A stretch of DNA of 64,000 nucleotides from JAOPZW01 sp963835295. GTDB lineage: Bacteria; Actinomycetota; Thermoleophilia; Solirubrobacterales; Solirubrobacteraceae. The first letter of the stretch is position 1. Each line of letters begins with the position of its first letter. Of the stretch, positions 16,316 to 25,580 are shown one piece after another. Below the pieces are notes generated by a model. The model was given only the letters and a program-made list of their open reading frames with translations, made no database searches and was not told the origin of the DNA. The stretch is from the NCBI GenBank assembly GCA_963835295.1, contig CAWIEX010000010.1:806001-870000 (forward strand). Reading direction: 5' to 3'. The position numbers and the translations under genes are program-made.

Positions 16316-17539
16316 ATGCGCCGCCGCATGCGTCTTCGCGTCCTGCTCGCGGGTGCGGTCCTCCCGCTCGCGCTCTGGGCTGCCCTGCCGGTCTTCTCCC
16401 AGGGCGCTGCCTCGCCGACCGGTCGCCTGAGCGACATCCAGAAGAAGATCAGGGTCACGCAGGGCAAGATCGGCAAGCGCAAGGGCACCGAGCGGCTGCT
16501 CACCACGCAGATCAGCGCCTACTCGCAGCGCATCGGGCGCCTGCAGAGCCGCATCGGCACCCTGCAGAGCCAGCAGAGCACCGCCCAGGCCGACCTCGAC
16601 GCCAAGCGCGACGAGCTGTTCAAGACGCAGCGCGACCTGCGCGCCGAGCGCCGGCGCCTCGTGCGCCTGCGCGCCCGCCTGGCGCAGGCCCGCACGGCGC
16701 TCGCCCAGCGCCTCGTCGAGCTCTACCAGGCCGACGCGCCCGACATCGTCACGGTGATCATGTCCTCCAAGGGGTTCGCCGAGCTGCTCGAGCGCGGCGA
16801 GTTCATGCAGCGCGTGTCCGAGCAGGACCAGAACATCATCAAGATCGTGCGCACCGCCAAGGCCGACGCGACGTCGACCGCCCAGCGCCTGGACGTCCTC
16901 GAGCGCCGCCAGCAGAAGCTCACCGCGATCGTCCAGCAGCGCCGCGACGAGATCGCCCGCGCCAAGCAGGGCCTCATCGACACGAAGGTCGGCCTGGCCG
17001 GCACGCGCGCCGACAAGGCGCACGCCCTGGGCACGGTGCGCGCCGAGCGCAAGCAGCTCGAGGGCAACCTCTCCGGGCTGAAGGCCGAGCAGTCCAAGAT
17101 CCAGGCCACGCTGCAGCAGTCGCAGGGCACGCTCCCCGCAGGGCCGATCAAGCAGGGCAACGGCAGCCTCATCTGGCCGGTCAACGGGCCCATCACCTCG
17201 CAGTTCTGCGAGCGCCGGGCGTGGGAGTCCTGCCACCCGGGCATCGACATCGGCGTGCCCAGCGGCACGCCGATCCGCGCCGCCGCCGCGGGCAAGGTCG
17301 CGCTCATGCAGTCGGTCGGGGCCTCGGGCGGCTACGGCAACTTCACCTGCATCCAGCACACCGGCGCGATGTCGACGTGCTACGCGCACCAGTCGCGCTT
17401 CGCCACGTCGCTGGGCGCGAGCGTCAGCCAGGGCCAGGTCATCGGCTACAGCGGCTGCACCGGGTTGTGCTTCGGCGCGCACCTGCACTTCGAGGTGCGC
17501 ATCAACGGCGCGGTCACCAACCCGCTGAACTACCTCTGA
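16316..17539 (+). CDS. Secreted M23 murein hydrolase with coiled coil
   Basis: 407 residues from the ATG at 16316, with a signal peptide (MRRRMRLRVLLAGAVLPLAL, Ala-rich cleavage region); a TTG at 16295 is a less likely start. Residues 40-260 form a long coiled coil rich in K, R, Q and E (for example LQSQQSTAQADLDAKRDELF), as in EnvC/NlpD-type proteins. The C-terminal M23/LytM domain has HPGIDIGVPSGTPI and AHLHFEVRINGA, the zinc ligand motifs. CIQHTGAMSTCYAHQSRF is also typical. It should cleave peptidoglycan cross-bridges outside the cell. The c-di-AMP riboswitch upstream links it to turgor and cell-wall homeostasis. Confidence 0.92.
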   Translation: MRRRMRLRVLLAGAVLPLALWAALPVFSQGAASPTGRLSDIQKKIRVTQGKIGKRKGTERLLTTQISAYSQRIGRLQSRIGTLQSQQSTAQADLDAKRDELFKTQRDLRAERRRLVRLRARLAQARTALAQRLVELYQADAPDIVTVIMSSKGFAELLERGEFMQRVSEQDQNIIKIVRTAKADATSTAQRLDVLERRQQKLTAIVQQRRDEIARAKQGLIDTKVGLAGTRADKAHALGTVRAERKQLEGNLSGLKAEQSKIQATLQQSQGTLPAGPIKQGNGSLIWPVNGPITSQFCERRAWESCHPGIDIGVPSGTPIRAAAAGKVALMQSVGASGGYGNFTCIQHTGAMSTCYAHQSRFATSLGASVSQGQVIGYSGCTGLCFGAHLHFEVRINGAVTNPLNYL

Positions 17540-17809
17540 GGCCCGCGACGCCGCGATCGCAGGGGTCACGAGCGCGGTCGCACACGCCGACCGTGCCGCC
17601 CCTGCTACGTTGAAGGCCGTTGGGCCGTTAACCGCGTTTCAGCATCTCGAGGCCGGGCAACGCCCATAGTGGGAAGGCATGGAGGGCCGCGCGCGCTCGA
17701 CCAGTGGTCCAGCGCTCGGGCCGTGAGTCCGTGCACGCTGCCCATGGCCGTCGCCGGGGCAGCACGCCACCCTGGACGCCCGATACGAGAACGAGGAGTA
17801 CCGACACCC

Positions 17810-18991
17810 GTGCCCGTCACCGAACGTCCGATCTTGCTCACCGGAGCCACCGGCTTCGTCGGCATGGCCGTGCTCGCGCGCCTGCTGGCCGCCGACCACG
17901 AGGTCCATTGCCTCATCCGCGCGTCCGACGACGCCGAGGCCGATTCGCGCCTGCGCGCCGTCCTGCACCGCGTGCAGGCGCCCGGGACCGGCCGCGCCGT
18001 CGCCGTCGCGGGCGACCTGACCGCCCCGCGCCTGGGGCTCGGCGAGCGCCACGACGAGATCGCCGCGGGCGTGGGGACCGTGATCCACAGCGCCGCCTCG
18101 GTCGCCTTCGACCTCCCGATCGAGGAGGCGCGCGCGATCAACGTCGAGGGGACCCGCCGCGTGCTCGACTTCGCGGGCGCCGTACCCGATCTGCAGCGCG
18201 TCGCCTACGTGTCGACCGCCTACGTCGCGGGCGACCGCCGCGGGACGGTCTACGAGGACGACCGCGAGACCGGGACGTTCCGCAACTCCTACGAGCGCTC
18301 CAAGCACGAGGCCGAGGGCGTCGTGCGCTCCAGCACGCTGCCGTGGACGATCGCGCGCCCGAGCATCATCGTCGGCGAGAGCACCACGGGGTGGACGGCG
18401 TCCTTCAACGTCCTCTACGCGCCGCTGCGGGCCTTCGCCGCCGGCGCCTACCCGGTGCTGCCCGCGCGCCGGCGCTCGCCGGTCGACGTGGTGCCGGTCG
18501 ACTACGTCGCCGACGCGGTCGCCGCGCTCGCGCGCCACCCCGAGGCCGCCGGCGGGACCTATCACCTGACCGCGGGCTCGCACGCCTCGAGCGTCGGCGA
18601 GATCATGTCGCTCACGACCGAGCGCTTCGAGCGCCGGGCACCGCGGCTCGTGCCCCCGCGCGCCTACCGGCGCTTCCTGCACCCGCTCGTCCTGCGCCGC
18701 GCGGCGCCGTCGACGCGCCGGGTGCTGGAGCGCAGCGAGGTCTACTTCCCGTACTTCGCCATGCGCATGCGCTACGACGACGCCCGCGCCCGCGCGCTGC
18801 TCGAGCCGATGGGGATCGCGGCCCCGCGCCTGGAGGACTACTTCGAGCGCATCGTCGAGTTCGCGCGCGCGGCGCGCTGGGGCAAGCAGCCGCTCGACCG
18901 CAGCGCCGCCGCCGAGCTGGCGGGCACGTCCTCCGACGTGCGCACGCCGGTGCTCAGCCCGTCGCTGGGCGCGGCCGCAATGCCCGCGTGA
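17810..18991 (+). CDS. Extended SDR, thioester-reductase-like
   Basis: 393 residues from the GTG at 17810, with GAGGAG 11 nt upstream; earlier in-frame codons read as non-coding. The NAD(P)-binding motif is LLTGATGFVG. AYVSTAYVAG and the catalytic NSYERSKHEAE (Tyr-x3-Lys) follow, then WTIARPSIIVGES. This is the NAD-binding-4/male-sterility subgroup, whose members reduce acyl thioesters or act as sterol or sugar dehydrogenases. The substrate is not evident. The last 38 nt overlap the convergent hydrolase gene. The 270 bp before it hold no visible gene. Confidence 0.8.
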   Translation: MPVTERPILLTGATGFVGMAVLARLLAADHEVHCLIRASDDAEADSRLRAVLHRVQAPGTGRAVAVAGDLTAPRLGLGERHDEIAAGVGTVIHSAASVAFDLPIEEARAINVEGTRRVLDFAGAVPDLQRVAYVSTAYVAGDRRGTVYEDDRETGTFRNSYERSKHEAEGVVRSSTLPWTIARPSIIVGESTTGWTASFNVLYAPLRAFAAGAYPVLPARRRSPVDVVPVDYVADAVAALARHPEAAGGTYHLTAGSHASSVGEIMSLTTERFERRAPRLVPPRAYRRFLHPLVLRRAAPSTRRVLERSEVYFPYFAMRMRYDDARARALLEPMGIAAPRLEDYFERIVEFARAARWGKQPLDRSAAAELAGTSSDVRTPVLSPSLGAAAMPA

Positions 18992-19652
18992 GGAAGCGCA
19001 CGGCCACGGCGGTGAGCTCGGGGTCGTGCTGGATCGAGCGATGATGGCCGCCCGGCACGGCGACCAGCCGGCTGCCGGGAGCGCCGGCGTGCAGCTCGCG
19101 CGAGACGCTGATCGGCACTGACTCGTCGCCCTCGGCGTGCATGAGCAGCAGCCGCTCGCCGAGCGCCCGCGCCGCCGCCTGCTCGTCGGCCTGCGCCAGC
19201 AGGCGGTGCAGGGCGTCGTGGTCGGCACGGAAGGAGAAGCGCCCGTCGCGCAGGCCGCGCGCCAGGAGATCCCCTGACGCGGGGCAGACCGCGACGACGG
19301 CCGCGAGCTCCATGCGGGTGCTGGCCATGAGGGCCATGAACCCGCCCATGCTCGAGCCGCGCAGCGCCACGGGCCCCGGTGGCAGCAGCGCCGCCATGGC
19401 CGCGATGTCGTCGAGCGCGTCGGCGCCGAGGGCGCCCTCGCTCTCGCCGTGGCCGCGCTGGTCGAAGCAGACGGCGGCGGCGCCCGCGGCGCGCAGCGCC
19501 CGGGCGATGTCGAACTGGTTCTCCTTCTGCGATCCCGCGCCGTGGACCATGACCACGCCCCCCCGTGCCTCGCCCTCGGGCAGGAAGAGAGCGTAGGCCA
19601 GCCCGTCGCGGGTCCCCAGCTCGGAAGGCGGCTCAACGTGGACGGCGCGCAC
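18954..19652 (-). CDS. Alpha/beta hydrolase
   Basis: 232 residues from the GTG at 19652. It has the alpha/beta-hydrolase order: oxyanion strand GGVVMVHGAGSQKENQ, CFDQRGHGES, nucleophile elbow LRGSSMGGFMALMAS (Ser in GSSMGG), the acid region LLLMHAEGDESVPI, and the catalytic His in VPGGHHRSIQHD. It resembles dienelactone-hydrolase or peptidase S9-like esterases. There is no signal peptide, so it is cytosolic. It lies 11 nt downstream of the unknown gene at 19664-20335, probably co-transcribed. Confidence 0.85.
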   Translation of the reverse strand: MRAVHVEPPSELGTRDGLAYALFLPEGEARGGVVMVHGAGSQKENQFDIARALRAAGAAAVCFDQRGHGESEGALGADALDDIAAMAALLPPGPVALRGSSMGGFMALMASTRMELAAVVAVCPASGDLLARGLRDGRFSFRADHDALHRLLAQADEQAAARALGERLLLMHAEGDESVPISVSRELHAGAPGSRLVAVPGGHHRSIQHDPELTAVAVRFLTRALRPRPATG

Positions 19653-19663
19653 GGCGCCGGACT

Positions 19664-20335
19664 CTACGTGCCGAGCGCGTCGAGGCGCCGGCGGCGGGCG
19701 TCGAGCGCCTCGAGGACGGCGCCGGCCACGGGCGGCAGCTCCTGGCGGCGCTCCTCGAGCGCGCGCTCGAGGCGCCGCGACGGCGGTGCGCCGACCACCC
19801 GGCTCAGCAGGCCGGTGGCGCGCAGCAGCAGCGCCAGCGCGACCGCGGTGTCCGGCGCGCCGTCGGGATCGGCGACCGCGTCGCGCACGCGGGCGGCCGC
19901 GACGTCGCGCGCGCCGGCGTCCAGCAGCTCGAAGGCCTTGTAGCGCAGCGCGCGCCGCAGCCAGCCGGCCTCGCGCCACTCGACCAGGCCGAGCTCGACG
20001 AGCTCCTCGTTGACGGCGTCGGGGGCGAACACGGCGGCGCGCTCGCACCAGCCGTAGGGCGTGGTGAAGGTCGCCTTGCCGACGCGCGCGACGAGGTCGT
20101 CGACGAGCCTGATGCCGGCGCGGCTGCGCCCGGCGACCAGGCGCCGGCGATCCCAGCCCAGCACGCGCGCGCCCTCGAGGGCGACGGCGCCCTCGAAGCC
20201 CGCGTCGATGAGCAGGCCGGCCGCGGGCAGCAGGTCGTCGTCGGCGCTGCCGCGCCAGCCGCCGCCGAGCAGGGTCGCCTCCCAGCGCACGGGAAGCGCG
20301 GCGGTGGCGGCGTGGAGGGCGAGCAGGGGCGTCAT
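19664..20335 (-). CDS. Conserved-looking protein, weakly GPP34-like
   Basis: A 223-residue Ala/Leu/Arg-rich protein, mostly helical by composition, without signal peptide or membrane segment. The C-terminal half (LVELGLVEWREAGWLRRAL, then DTAVALALLLRATGLLSRVV) recalls the GPP34/Golgi phosphoprotein-3 fold found in actinobacteria, where a winged helix is followed by a charged repeat. The N terminus does not match that family well. The function is unknown. It is divergent from lysA with a 107-bp gap and precedes the hydrolase gene by 11 nt. Confidence 0.6.
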   Translation of the reverse strand: MTPLLALHAATAALPVRWEATLLGGGWRGSADDDLLPAAGLLIDAGFEGAVALEGARVLGWDRRRLVAGRSRAGIRLVDDLVARVGKATFTTPYGWCERAAVFAPDAVNEELVELGLVEWREAGWLRRALRYKAFELLDAGARDVAAARVRDAVADPDGAPDTAVALALLLRATGLLSRVVGAPPSRRLERALEERRQELPPVAGAVLEALDARRRRLDALGT

Positions 20336-20442
20336 CAGTCTGGTGTAGAGACGTGTCGGGCGCCCGATCGCTTCCGCGTGCGACCTACCCGATCGCCGCG
20401 GCCCGGGCCGCGCGGGCGCGCGAAGGTAGCCTTCCGCGCGCC

Positions 20443-21705
20443 ATGGCGGCCCAGCTCAGCCACGTCTATCCACTCGGCAGCCGGGTCACCGAGGCCGGGA
20501 ACCTCGAGCTGGGCGGGTGCGACGCGATCGAGCTGGCGCGCGAGTTCGGCACGCCGGCCTACGTGGTCGTCGAGGACGACGTGCGCGAGCGCGCGCGGGC
20601 CTTCGTCGCCGCCTACGCCGCGCGCTGCGAGGACTTCGAGGTCCACTTCGCCTCCAAGGCGTTCCCGTGCACGGCGGTGCTGCGCATCCTCAGCGAGGAG
20701 GGCCTGGCCTGCGACGTCGCCTCCGGCGGCGAGCTCGCCATCGCGCTCAAGGCCGGCTTCGACCCGGCGCGGATCCACCTGCACGGCAACGCGAAGTCCG
20801 CGCAGGAGATCGCCGAGGCGGTGGACGCGGGCGTCGGGCATGTGGTGGTCGACAACCACACCGACATCGACCTGCTCGAGCAGGCGGTGCCGGCGGGCGC
20901 GGTGCAGCGCGTGCAGCTGCGCGTGGCGCCCGGCATCAGCCCCGACACCCACCCGTCGATCTCGACGGGCGGCCCGAACACGAAGTTCGGCTTCGGGCTG
21001 CAGTCGGCGCCCGCCGCGATCGAGCGCCTGGACGCGTCGGACCGCCTGGAGCTCGAGGGCCTGCACCTGCACATCGGCTCGCAGATCTACGACGTCGGCA
21101 GCTTTCGCACCGCGCTCGAGGCCATGGCGGGGCTGGCCTCGCACGGCATGGTCAACCTCGGCGGCGGGCTCGGCGTCGCGTACGTGAGCGCCGAGCACCC
21201 GCCGACGATCGAGGAGTACGTGGCGGCCAAGGTCTCCGCGGTGCACGACGTCATGGGCGCCGGCGTGCGCATCCTCGACGAGCCGGGGCGCGCGCTCGTC
21301 GCCAACTCGACCGTCACCCTGTACACGGTGCAGTCCATGAAGCGCAACGTCGACCTCTACGTCGCCGTCGACGGCGGCATGTCCGACAACCTGCGCCCGA
21401 TGCTCTACGGCGCGCGCTACGAGGCGCAGGTCGCCTCGCGCTTCGGTGGCGGGACGTACTGCCACCTCGTGGGCAAGCACTGCGAGTCGGGCGACCTGAT
21501 CGTGCGCGACGCCGAGCTGGCGGACCCGCGCGTGGGCGACGTCGTCGTCACCCCGGCCACCGGCGCGTACGGCTTCTCCATGTCGAACACCTACAACGGC
21601 GTGCCGCGGGCGCCGGTCGTGATGGTCAAGGGCGGCGACGCGCGGGTCGTGGTGCGCCGCGAGACCTACGAGGACCTGCTGGCGCGGGACGTCGAGCATG
21701 CCTGA
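20443..21705 (+). CDS. lysA: Diaminopimelate decarboxylase
   Basis: 420 residues from the ATG at 20443. The PLP lysine is in EVHFASKAFPC, followed by CDVASGGELAIALKAGF, HGNAKS, LHLHIGSQI, LGGGLGVAY, EPGRALVANS and the C-terminal ATGAYGFSMSNTYN, all standard LysA landmarks. It removes CO2 from meso-diaminopimelate to give lysine, the last step of that pathway. It overlaps hom by 8 nt, giving a lysA-hom-thrC operon for the aspartate family. Upstream in-frame codons back to 20353 look non-coding. Confidence 0.95.
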   Translation: MAAQLSHVYPLGSRVTEAGNLELGGCDAIELAREFGTPAYVVVEDDVRERARAFVAAYAARCEDFEVHFASKAFPCTAVLRILSEEGLACDVASGGELAIALKAGFDPARIHLHGNAKSAQEIAEAVDAGVGHVVVDNHTDIDLLEQAVPAGAVQRVQLRVAPGISPDTHPSISTGGPNTKFGFGLQSAPAAIERLDASDRLELEGLHLHIGSQIYDVGSFRTALEAMAGLASHGMVNLGGGLGVAYVSAEHPPTIEEYVAAKVSAVHDVMGAGVRILDEPGRALVANSTVTLYTVQSMKRNVDLYVAVDGGMSDNLRPMLYGARYEAQVASRFGGGTYCHLVGKHCESGDLIVRDAELADPRVGDVVVTPATGAYGFSMSNTYNGVPRAPVVMVKGGDARVVVRRETYEDLLARDVEHA

Positions 21706-22921
21706 GCGCTTCGGCGTCGGGCTGCTCGGGTTCGGCACGGTCGGCTCGGCCTTCGCCGAGCTGCTGGAGGCGCGCGCCGGCGAGGTCGAGGCGGTCACCG
21801 GCCTGCGGCCGGAGCTGACCGGGGTGCTGACGCGCTCGCGCGGGTCCTTCGACGACATCCTCGCGGCGTCGGACCTCGTGGTCGAGGTCATGGGCGGCCT
21901 CGACCCCGCGCGCGACTACGTCCTGCGCGCCATGGCGGCCGGCAAGCACATCGTCACCGCCAACAAGCAGCTGCTCTCCCAGCACGGCGAGGAGCTGTGG
22001 GCCGCGGCGCGCTCGCACGGGGTCCAGCTGCGCTTCGAGGCCGCGGTGGCCGGCGTCGTGCCGGTCATACGGGTCCTGCAGGAGTCCCTGGCCGCGGCGC
22101 ACGTCGACCGCCTGCACGGGATCGTCAACGGGACGACGAACTTCATCCTCAGCCGCATGGCCGACACGGGCGCGTCCTACGCCGATGCGCTGGCCGAGGC
22201 CCAGGAGCTCGGCTACGCGGAGGCCGACCCCACCGAGGACGTCAACGGCAGGGACGCGGCGGCGAAGATGGCCATCCTCGCGCGCCTGGCCTTCAACACG
22301 CCCGTGCACCTCGACCAGGTGCCCTACGAGGGCATCGAGGCCATCACCGCAGACGACATGGAATACGCGCGCGACCTCGGGCTGGGGCTGAAGCTCATCG
22401 GGACCGCGGAGCGCGTCGACGGCGGCCTGAGCGTGCGCGTGCACCCGGTCTTCCTCTACGGCGAGCACCCGCTGGCCAGCGTCAACGGGCCCTTCAACGC
22501 CGTCACCATCGAGTCGCAGGCGATCACCGAGATCACCCTGAGCGGGCCGGGCGCCGGCGGGCCGCAGACGGCCAGCGCGGTGCTCGGCGATGTCGTCAGC
22601 GCGATGATCCCGCCGGCCTCGACGCCGGAGACCACCGATCGCCTGGAGATCGTCACCGACGTCGAGTCGGCCTTCTACCTGCACCTGGAGGTGGCGGACC
22701 GTCCGGGCGTGCTGGCACAGGTCGCCCAGCTGCTGGGCCTGCAGGGCGCCTCGATCCGCTCCTTCGTCCAGAAGGGCCTGGGGGAGAACGCGCGCCTGGT
22801 GATGGTCACCCACCCGCTGCTCGAGTCGAAGTTCTACGCCGCCCTGGAGCTGATCGGCGGCCTGGACTTCATGCGCTCGCGGCCGCGCGCGATCCGCGTG
22901 ATCGACGAGGAGTTCCTCTAG
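21698..22921 (+). CDS. hom: Homoserine dehydrogenase with ACT domain
   Basis: A 407-residue enzyme with the NAD(P)-binding GLLGFGTVGSAFAELL, AGKHIVTANKQLLSQHG, the catalytic-core GIVNGTTNFILSRM, and YAEADPTEDVNGRDAAAKM. A C-terminal ACT domain (about 325-400; LHLEVADRPGVLAQVAQLL) predicts feedback inhibition, usually by threonine. It reduces aspartate semialdehyde to homoserine. It overlaps lysA by 8 nt and is followed after 5 nt by thrC. Homoserine kinase is not in the operon; thrB lies at 42349. Confidence 0.95.
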   Translation: MPERFGVGLLGFGTVGSAFAELLEARAGEVEAVTGLRPELTGVLTRSRGSFDDILAASDLVVEVMGGLDPARDYVLRAMAAGKHIVTANKQLLSQHGEELWAAARSHGVQLRFEAAVAGVVPVIRVLQESLAAAHVDRLHGIVNGTTNFILSRMADTGASYADALAEAQELGYAEADPTEDVNGRDAAAKMAILARLAFNTPVHLDQVPYEGIEAITADDMEYARDLGLGLKLIGTAERVDGGLSVRVHPVFLYGEHPLASVNGPFNAVTIESQAITEITLSGPGAGGPQTASAVLGDVVSAMIPPASTPETTDRLEIVTDVESAFYLHLEVADRPGVLAQVAQLLGLQGASIRSFVQKGLGENARLVMVTHPLLESKFYAALELIGGLDFMRSRPRAIRVIDEEFL

Positions 22922-22926
22922 GCCTC

Positions 22927-23946
22927 ATGACCGGCCTCATCGAGCGCTACCGCGACCGGCTCCCGTTCGCCTCCGACGATCCCGTGATCAGCCTGCAGGA
23001 GGGCTCGACGCCGCTCGTCCTCGCGCCGCGCATCAGCGAGCGGGCCGGGGTGGAGGTGTGGCTGAAGCTCGAGGGGACGAACCCCACCGGCTCGTTCAAG
23101 GACCGCGGGATGACGTGCGCGGTGAGCGACGCGGTGCGCTCGGGCGCCGAGATGGTCATCTGCGCCTCCACGGGCAACACGGCCGCGTCGCTGGCCGCCT
23201 ACGCCGCGCGCGCGGGCATCGGCGGGGCGGTGATCGTCCCCGAGGGCAAGATCGCCGCGGGCAAGCTGGCGCAGGCGCTCATGCACGGCGCGCGCGTCGT
23301 GGCCCTGCGCGGGAACTTCGACGAGGCCCTGAAGCTCGTGCGCGAGCTCACCCAGCGCCACCCGATCGCCCTGGTCAACAGCGTCAACCCGTTCCGCCTG
23401 GAGGGCCAGAAGACCGCCGCCTTCGAGCTCCTCGAGGAGCTCGGCCCCGAGCGCCCGCTCGATGCGTTGTGCATCCCCGTCGGCAACGCCGGCAACATCA
23501 CCGCCTACTGGAAGGGCTTTGGCGAGGCCGGCGAGTCGCCCCGCATGCTCGGCTTCCAGGCCGCCGGCGCCGCGCCCCTGGTCCACGGCGCGCCGGTGGA
23601 GAAGCCCGAGACCGTCGCCAGCGCGATCCGCATCGGCAACCCGGCGCGCTGGGAGGAGGCGATGACGGCGGTGACCGAGTCCCGCGGCGCGATCGAGGCC
23701 GTCACCGACGAGGAGATCCTCACCGCCTATCGGCTCCTGGCCTCGTCAGAGGGCGTGTTCTGCGAGCCCGCGAGCGCCGCGTCGGTCGCCGGGCTCCTGA
23801 AGCACGGCGCCGAGGGGGCCTCGCGCGTGGTCTGCGTCCTCACCGGCCACGGCCTGAAGGACCCGCAGACCGCGCTCGAGCAGTCGGGCTCGGTCGTGCC
23901 GTGCGAGCCGCAGCTCGCGGCGGTCGAGCGCGCGGTGCTCGGCTGA
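22927..23946 (+). CDS. thrC: Threonine synthase
   Basis: A 339-residue PLP enzyme of fold type II. The PLP lysine lies in NPTGSFKDRGM, the phosphate loop is IPVGNAGNITAYW, and the substrate-side motif is ICASTGNTAASLAAYAA. Its length matches the short class I threonine synthases of actinobacteria. It converts O-phosphohomoserine to threonine. It follows hom by 5 nt. Its stop codon is also the first of four 11-bp-spaced TGACGG repeats. Confidence 0.95.
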   Translation: MTGLIERYRDRLPFASDDPVISLQEGSTPLVLAPRISERAGVEVWLKLEGTNPTGSFKDRGMTCAVSDAVRSGAEMVICASTGNTAASLAAYAARAGIGGAVIVPEGKIAAGKLAQALMHGARVVALRGNFDEALKLVRELTQRHPIALVNSVNPFRLEGQKTAAFELLEELGPERPLDALCIPVGNAGNITAYWKGFGEAGESPRMLGFQAAGAAPLVHGAPVEKPETVASAIRIGNPARWEEAMTAVTESRGAIEAVTDEEILTAYRLLASSEGVFCEPASAASVAGLLKHGAEGASRVVCVLTGHGLKDPQTALEQSGSVVPCEPQLAAVERAVLG

Positions 23947-23982
23947 CGGGGATCTGACGGCCTCGTGACGGCGACCTGACGG
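23944..23982 (+). repeat. Four TGACGG boxes at exact 11-bp spacing
   Basis: TGACGG occurs at 23944, 23955, 23966 and 23977, each copy one helical turn from the next on the same DNA face. The five bases between copies differ. The first copy includes the thrC stop codon. The last ends 53 nt before the start at 24036. Such an array resembles the 11-bp direct repeats bound by OmpR-family response regulators. Seen directly; the role as operator is inferred. Confidence 0.6.
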
Positions 23983-24035
23983 CGCCCGCGCCACCATGCC
24001 GGGCCGCAGTCGCACTCCGACCCGACCGAGGCCCG

Positions 24036-24308
24036 ATGACCGAACTCACCCCCCGCGCCGTGGCGCAGACACGGCGCTGGGCGACGCTGCTCGCCACCGA
24101 CGACACGGCTCCCCCGTGGCATCCGCGCCCGGGCTACAGCACGCCCGACTCGCTGCGCGCAGCGGGCCAGTGGCTCGTCGATCAGGGCCACGCTCCAGGC
24201 TTGAGGCACGAGATGGTCTGCATCCTCCTCGCGCTCTACGTCATCGATGTCGCCTCCCAGCCGGACGGCGGGTTCGGCGGCGCGTTCGTCCCGAGGGACG
24301 CCGCCTGA
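24036..24308 (+). CDS. Small protein of unknown function (90 aa)
   Basis: An ATG-started 90-residue frame. It has a basic-helical start (ALTPRAVAQTRRW-like), WHPRPGYSTPDSLRAAGQWL, a hydrophobic helix VCILLALYVIDVAS and a glycine-rich tail. I do not recognise it. Coding use of third-position G/C is typical of the neighbours and the frame ends 2 nt before the convergent ligase gene. The four TGACGG boxes lie just upstream, so it may be a regulated gene. Confidence 0.55.
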   Translation: MTELTPRAVAQTRRWATLLATDDTAPPWHPRPGYSTPDSLRAAGQWLVDQGHAPGLRHEMVCILLALYVIDVASQPDGGFGGAFVPRDAA

Positions 24309-24310
24309 GG

Positions 24311-25488
24311 CTAGGCCGCTCGCCGTGCCGGGACGACGCCCTCGTCCCCCATCGGCACGCCGGCGGGGTAGGCGCGAGCGAGGCCCGCGGTGACCGCTCG
24401 CAGGTCGCCGCCGTGGGCGTGCGCGAGTTGGCGCGACGCGCCGTTGGCCACCGCGAGGCGCCGGACCGCCTCCAGCTCGCGCCCGCAGCCGAGGACGTCC
24501 GCCCAGGGGCGGCAGGCCGCGAGGGTGTGGTCGAGCTGATCGACGGCGGCGATCCGCCCGCCGGATTCGATGTCGATCAGGAGGGCCTGCATCCCGTCGC
24601 GCGCCGCCAGGAAGCGGTTCTCGTCGACGAGCTCGTTGGCCGGCGGCCCGTCTCCCGGGCTGTCGGGCCGCTCGAGCTCGAGCAGGGCGAGCGACTGGAC
24701 GAGGGCAGCGAGGGCGGCCACGTCCTCGACCGTCGTCTGGGCATCCATGATGCGGACCTCGACCGTGCCGTAGCGCGGCTGCAGCCGGGCGTCCCACCAC
24801 AGCAGGGACGGATCGGCGATGGCGCCCGAAGCGCAGCAGCGCGTCGACCCGCCCGACCCAGTCGGCGTAGTCGCGAAAGGCGCGCGCCACGCCAGTGCGC
24901 GGGAAGGCGTCGAAGACCGTGGTGCGGGTCGACGCGAACCCCGTCGCCCGGCCCTGCCAGAACGGGGAGTTCGCCGACAGGGCGAGCAGGAGCGGGAGGT
25001 GCACGCGCAGGCGGTTCAGCAGCCTGACCGCGGCCCGCTGGGTCGGCGATCCCGACGTGGACGTGCGTCGCGAGGGTCGGCTCGCGCCGCGCGAGCACGC
25101 GCATCGACGCGCCGATGGCGCGGTAGCGCGCGTGCGAGGACACGACCGTGTCGCTCCCGACGGCGGTCGGGTGCATGCCGGCGACGCCCGCGCGCAGCCC
25201 ATGTCCGGCCAGGGCACGCGAGAGCTTCCCGCGCAGCTCAGCCAGCTCGGCGACCGCATCGGCGACCCGGTGATGGACGCCGGTGGTGACCTCCATCACG
25301 GCCGCGTGGGTCTCGGGCGCCACGCGATCGCGCAGCTCGGTGCCCAGGCCGGCGATCACCTCGTCCGAGCGGAAGGCCAGCGACCAGTCGCGCGGGTCGA
25401 GAAGCATGAACTCCTCCTCGATCCCGATCGTGAAGGCGCTGGAGCGCGAGTCCGATTGCCATGCCGACCATGCGGGGAGGCTCGTCAT
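24311..25488 (-). pseudogene. YbdK-like carboxylate-amine ligase with two frameshifts
   Basis: Three frames in succession encode one glutamate-cysteine ligase type 2 (YbdK family) protein of about 391 residues. Segment 1 starts at the ATG at 25488 (SSAFTIGIEEEFMLLDP, then EPTLATHVHVGIAD). Segment 2 is RAAVRLLNRLRVHLPLLLAL with SANSPFWQGRATGFASTRT and FRDYADWVGRVDALLR. Segment 3 is GAIADPSLLWWDARLQPRYG with TVEVRIMDAQTTVEDVAAL. One extra base near 25041 and one near 24830 explain the breaks. The family makes gamma-glutamyl amide bonds; many members have an unknown amine partner. All active-site segments survive, so error or recent mutation is likely. Confidence 0.8.
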
Positions 25489-25580
25489 CGTCCGAGCGTG
25501 CCGGCTGCGCGGACCCGCGTAAATCAGGTCGCGCCCCTGAACTTTGCGCCGGTCCCCCGAGCTTGGCATCGTCGTGGGTC

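Noticed and set aside
17540..17809. A second riboswitch or small RNA before the extended SDR
   Set aside because: No conserved riboswitch core and no strong hairpin could be found.
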